Shown in pieces: positions 48,121 to 50,352 of a stretch of 50,352 nucleotides of DNA. Source of the stretch: Polyangiaceae bacterium (GTDB lineage: Bacteria; Myxococcota_A; Polyangia; Polyangiales; Polyangiaceae); the NCBI GenBank assembly GCA_009780955.1, contig WQZB01000033.1, positions 1 through 50,352 of the forward strand, read 5' to 3'. Each line of letters opens with the position of its first letter. Positions within the stretch are counted from its first letter, which is position 1. A model generated the notes under the pieces. It did not search any database. It was not told the origin of the DNA and saw nothing but the letters and a program-made list of their open reading frames with translations. The position numbers and the translations under genes are program-made.

Positions 48121-48273
48121 GGGCGTATGGCCACGCCCCTACACGCAACCGCCAACCAAACGCATTTCGTAGGGGCAGACCTCCGTGTCTGCCCCATTCT
48201 AGGGCGGCCACAGGGGGCCGCCCCTACAACGAAAAAAGCATGTTCGTGGAGGTGCAGCATGCTGCCCCCCTAC
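48117..48273. repeat. Element A: four palindromes between folB and ruvB
   Basis: Units: 48117-48142 (GTATGGCCAC core, 2 bp deleted), 48169-48195 (GCAGAC/GTCTGC stem), 48201-48227 (GGCGGCC/GGCCGCC) and 48246-48273 (GCAGCATGCTGC with changed ends). The TAG at the left end is the folB stop, and the TAG read from the right end is the ruvB stop (48272-48270). Confidence 0.9.
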
Positions 48274-49349
48274 GGGTCGAACAGATCTCTCTGCTTGCCC
48301 GCGAACGGCAGCTTCAGGTGCTCGTAGGCGCGGCGTGTGGCGATGCGACCACGCGGCGTGCGCCCAAGATAGCCTTGCTGAAGCAAGTACGGCTCGTAAA
48401 CGTCTTCCACCGTGTCGCGAGGCTCGCCGAGCGCGGCGGCGAGCGTTTCGACGCCCACCGGTCCGCCGTCGTAATCCTCGATGATGATGCGGAGTAGGCG
48501 CCGATCCATTTCGTCGAACCCGGCAGCGTCGATGTCGAGCCGCTCGGATGACGTTTGCACAATCGTTTCGTCGATCTTTCCCGTGCCGAGAACTTCCGCG
48601 AAATCGCGCACACGGCTAAGCAGACGGTTGGCAATGCGCGGCGTGCCGCGCGAGCGGCGCGCGATGGTCATGGCGGCGCCAGCGGCGATCTCGACGCCGA
48701 GAAGACGGGCACTTCGCTGAACGATCTTTGCAAGATCTTGCTCGGAGTAGAAATCGAGGCGAATGGTTTGGCCGAAACGCGATTGCAGGGGCGCGGTGAG
48801 CAGGCCCGTGCGCGTGGTGGCCCCAACGAGCGTGAAGGGTTCGACCGGGATTTGAATCGACGAGGCAAATGCGCCGTCGCCCGTCATGACATCGATACGA
48901 AAGTCCTCCATGGCCGGGTAAAGGCTTTCTTCGACAACGGCGTTCAGCCGATGAATCTCGTCGATGAAAAGGATATCGTTTCGGCCAAGCTTGGTGAGAA
49001 GCCCGGCGAGCGCGCCTTTGTGCTCGACAACGGGTCCATTCGTCATATGAAGCTCGACGCCCATTTCGTGCGCGAGGATTTGCGCGAGTGTCGTTTTTCC
49101 AAGCCCTGGCGGGCCCGAAAGAAGCAGGTGGTGAAGGGGCTCGCCACGCCGGCGTGCAGCCTCGACGAAAACGCGTAAGTTTTCCTTGTGCCTTGCTTGG
49201 CCAATGTAGTCGTCGAGAGTCTTCGGTCGAAGAGAGCGATCGATGCGAACGTCATCGGCCTGCGCCTCCGCACTAACCTGCCTTGGCTCGCGCTCTTCAC
49301 GCGCTCGGCGCTCTTGTTTCGGTTCGCTCGGCTCGCTTCGCTTGGCCAT
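48270..49349 (-). CDS. ruvB: Holliday junction branch-migration helicase RuvB
   Basis: 359 aa from MAKRSEP. N-terminal charged extension of about 40 residues, then RPKTLDDYIGQ, Walker A GPPGLGKTT, Walker B FIDEIHRL, ATTRTGLLTAPLQSRFG (sensor and Arg finger region), and the C-terminal winged helix (RTPRGRIATRRAYEHL). RuvB hexamers drive branch migration with RuvA. Neither ruvA nor ruvC is in this operon within the window; it is preceded at 10 bp by a 101-aa gene and smpB. The stop TAG lies in an element A end. The open frame upstream to 49421 was rejected because MAKR begins the usual N-terminus and the extension overlaps the upstream gene. Confidence 0.95.
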   Translation of the reverse strand: MAKRSEPSEPKQERRAREEREPRQVSAEAQADDVRIDRSLRPKTLDDYIGQARHKENLRVFVEAARRRGEPLHHLLLSGPPGLGKTTLAQILAHEMGVELHMTNGPVVEHKGALAGLLTKLGRNDILFIDEIHRLNAVVEESLYPAMEDFRIDVMTGDGAFASSIQIPVEPFTLVGATTRTGLLTAPLQSRFGQTIRLDFYSEQDLAKIVQRSARLLGVEIAAGAAMTIARRSRGTPRIANRLLSRVRDFAEVLGTGKIDETIVQTSSERLDIDAAGFDEMDRRLLRIIIEDYDGGPVGVETLAAALGEPRDTVEDVYEPYLLQQGYLGRTPRGRIATRRAYEHLKLPFAGKQRDLFDP

Positions 49350-49359
49350 TGAATTCGTT

Positions 49360-49665
49360 TTATCGCCTCGAGTCCTCGGCGACGAGAGACGCGATGCGCT
49401 CGCGCAACTCTCTGGTTGCATCGATGAGCCGCCCGCGAATCGTGAAGCTCCCGTCCTCTTCGCGCTTCGAGCTATGGACTTTGATACGGATTTCCGCTGC
49501 CGGATGGTTCACAAGGGCGCCATCCAGCCGAGAGCCTGGCGGCGACGAGACGGAAGAACGCAGAGTCACCGCATCGTCGGTCACGGCGACGAACGAGGCT
49601 ACGCCACCCTTGCCCCACATCACATGCTCGGTGTGCTCGACCTGCTCGGGGTGCTCGATGGGCAT
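49360..49665 (-). CDS. Small beta-rich protein between smpB and ruvB, possibly PilZ-like
   Basis: 101 aa from MPIEHPE, 4 bp after the smpB stop and 10 bp before ruvB. The N-terminus (EHPEQVEHTEHV) is encoded by four 9-bp repeats. The rest alternates beta strands (ASFVAVTDDAVTLRSS, AEIRIKVHSSKREEDGSFTIRGRLID) with a final helix (ATRELRERIASLVAE), like a small PilZ-type barrel, but the c-di-GMP motifs RxxxR and (D/N)xSxxG are missing. Not recognised with confidence. The operon position suggests co-expression with translation rescue and recombination genes, which says little about function. Longer upstream frame overlaps smpB and is rejected. Confidence 0.65.
   Translation of the reverse strand: MPIEHPEQVEHTEHVMWGKGGVASFVAVTDDAVTLRSSVSSPPGSRLDGALVNHPAAEIRIKVHSSKREEDGSFTIRGRLIDATRELRERIASLVAEDSRR
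49622..49657 (-). repeat. 9-bp tandem repeat at the start of the 101-aa gene
   Basis: Four units ending TGCTCG on the plus strand (49622-49630, 49631-49639, 49640-49648, 49649-49657) encode the EHPEQVEHTEHV stretch. Confidence 0.7.
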
Positions 49666-49669
49666 GCTT

Positions 49670-50188
49670 TTATCCGTTCCCTTTGCGGCCGCGCCCCATC
49701 GCGGCGCGCGCCTCGCGATCGGCGGTTTTTTTGGCGATGTCTGCACGCTTGTCGACGGTTTTTTTGCCCTTCGCGAGGCCGAGTTCCACTTTGACGCGGC
49801 CCTGTTTGAAGTAGAGGCGAAGCGGAACGAGCGTGTAGCCTTCGCGCGTGATGGATCGATCGATACGCGCAATCTCGCTCCGGTGCACAAGCACTTTGCG
49901 GTTGCGGCGCGGCGGGTGCGGGAAGGCTACGGCACGCTCAAAAGGTGCAATATACATTTGTTTGAGCCAAAGCTCGCCGTTCTCGATCGCGGCAAAGGCA
50001 TCCACGAGTTCGACCTTGCCACTGCGCATGGATTTGACCTCGCTGCCGACGAGCACAAGGCCACAGTCGAACTTCTCTTCGATGGAGTAGTCGAAGCTCG
50101 CGCGCCGATTCGTAACGATCAACTTTTCGATCGAGCCACCTGGCCCGTTGGTCTTTCCGTCGGTTTTTTTCTTGCCAGCCGCACCCAT
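49670..50188 (-). CDS. smpB: SsrA-binding protein SmpB
   Basis: 172 aa. SIEKLIVTNRRASFDYSIEEKFDCGLVLVGSEVKSMRSGKVEL, then ENGELWLKQMYIAPFERA and HPPRRNRKVLVH are the SmpB OB-fold core; YFKQGRVKVELGLAKGKK and the basic C-terminal tail complete it. It delivers tmRNA to stalled ribosomes. It has a ~20-residue N-terminal Lys/Gly-rich extension. No ssrA gene is visible in this window. TAGGTT lies 5 nt before the ATG. First gene of an apparent operon with a 101-aa protein and ruvB. Confidence 0.95.
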   Translation of the reverse strand: MGAAGKKKTDGKTNGPGGSIEKLIVTNRRASFDYSIEEKFDCGLVLVGSEVKSMRSGKVELVDAFAAIENGELWLKQMYIAPFERAVAFPHPPRRNRKVLVHRSEIARIDRSITREGYTLVPLRLYFKQGRVKVELGLAKGKKTVDKRADIAKKTADREARAAMGRGRKGNG

Positions 50189-50193
50189 CGCTC

Positions 50194-50199
50194 AACCTA
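50194..50199 (-). promoter_or_regulatory. Candidate -10 hexamer (TAGGTT) of smpB
   Basis: TAGGTT on the minus strand ends 5 nt before the smpB ATG. Only 12 bp separate the smpB start from the probable upstream stop at 50201, so the hexamer may be fortuitous. Confidence 0.3.
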
Positions 50200-50200
50200 C

Positions 50201-50352
50201 TTAGCTTAAAGCATGTTTACCAGCCGTCGCGAGCGACGTGAGGCAACCGAACCCCTCGAAGGTTGCTCCCGTCGTCTTTTTGCCGATTTCCGTCGCATCG
50301 CTTCGTTGCTTCTCCTCAAGCTGCACAAGCAGCTCTCGTCGAAGCGCCTCGC
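50201..50352 (-). CDS. C-terminal end of an unknown protein (cut by window edge)
   Basis: A minus-strand frame enters from the right edge and stops at 50201: about 49 codons with a helical stretch (EALRRELLVQLEEKQRSD) and the end [13 protein letters not shown]. It runs parallel to smpB and ends 12 bp before it, so an operon is possible. The final ten residues are encoded by the 26-bp repeat C. A second minus frame (ending at 50206) and a plus-strand frame are also open, so the choice of frame is uncertain. Not recognised. Confidence 0.35.
   Translation of the reverse strand, partial: EALRRELLVQLEEKQRSDATEIGKKTTGATFEGFGCLTSLATAGKHALS
50211..50236. repeat. Repeat C, copy 2 (26 bp)
   Basis: Identical to 38460-38485. 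Here it falls at the 3' end of the presumed gene upstream of smpB. Confidence 0.85.

Noticed and set aside
49788..49802. TTTGACGCGG in smpB resembling box B
   Set aside because: It encodes the conserved GRVKVEL stretch of SmpB and lacks the left half of the box.
1..50352. rRNA, tRNA, tmRNA genes, insertion sequences, integrases and phage genes
   Set aside because: I looked for conserved rRNA stretches, tRNA-like clover leaves, the tmRNA near smpB, and transposase or integrase motifs in the proteins, and saw none. This was by eye only.

Overview
The window looks like chromosomal DNA of a myxobacterium, most likely from the Sorangiineae/Polyangiales side. The reasons are high but uneven GC, a eukaryote-like Ser/Thr kinase next to FHA and PP2C genes, many Cys-rich or Gly-rich lipoproteins, a DUF1565-type Gly-rich protein, a delta-60 repeat protein and a protein with a MXAN_5187-like C-terminus. 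This is inference from gene content. No rRNA or tRNA was seen, and no CRISPR array.

Layout. 1-4 kb: surface proteins (partial delta-60 protein, lipoprotein, TPR/PEGA protein). 4-12.7 kb: a phospho-threonine signalling cluster (membrane Ser/Thr kinase, divergent VWA/zinc-ribbon/FHA protein, PP2C phosphatase) followed by a CopA copper ATPase. 12.7-15 kb: a toxin-antitoxin island with a PF09720/ParE pair, a remnant in which antitoxin head and toxin tail are fused, and HicAB. 15-18 kb: a triple-FHA ABC transporter. 18.2-20.8 kb: an N6-adenine methylase with a single-TRD specificity-like partner and no restriction subunit, then a BrnA-like orphan antitoxin. 21-27 kb: DUF1565 lipoprotein, rhomboid protease, GAF-GAF-GGDEF cyclase, small membrane proteins. 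27-36 kb: metG, two paralogous Cys-rich lipoproteins, a biotin carboxylase, a TM2 protein, an aldehyde dehydrogenase and glpD. 36-44 kb: PGQ-repeat membrane protein, lexA, a translationally coupled trxB/cNMP-sensor/triheme-lipoprotein operon, an SPW protein, and a coupled cupredoxin-like/MXAN_5187-like pair. 44-50 kb: a two-gene histidine kinase system whose first member has a receiver without its Asp and no ATPase domain, then folB, and the smpB-(101 aa)-ruvB operon.

Two patterns run through the whole window. First, gene 3' ends carry a modular dispersed repeat: a 19-bp box (CCGCTTTCGATTTGACGCG, 'box B') at or within the stop codon, usually followed by one or more palindromes framed by GTAGGGGC...GCCCCTAC ('element A'). 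Element A fills seven of the eight convergent intergenic gaps and no divergent gap. Several genes take their stop codon from one of these repeats, and two genes (PP2C, specificity subunit) carry a copy in frame inside the coding sequence. Second, at least ten genes have a TANNNT hexamer ending 5-7 nt before the start codon with no clear ribosome-binding site, which suggests widespread leaderless transcription. This pattern also decided several start codons here.

Start codons were chosen from signal peptides, domain boundaries, ribosome-binding sites and the leaderless pattern, so several differ from the longest open frame. All family assignments come from reading motifs and not from database searches.
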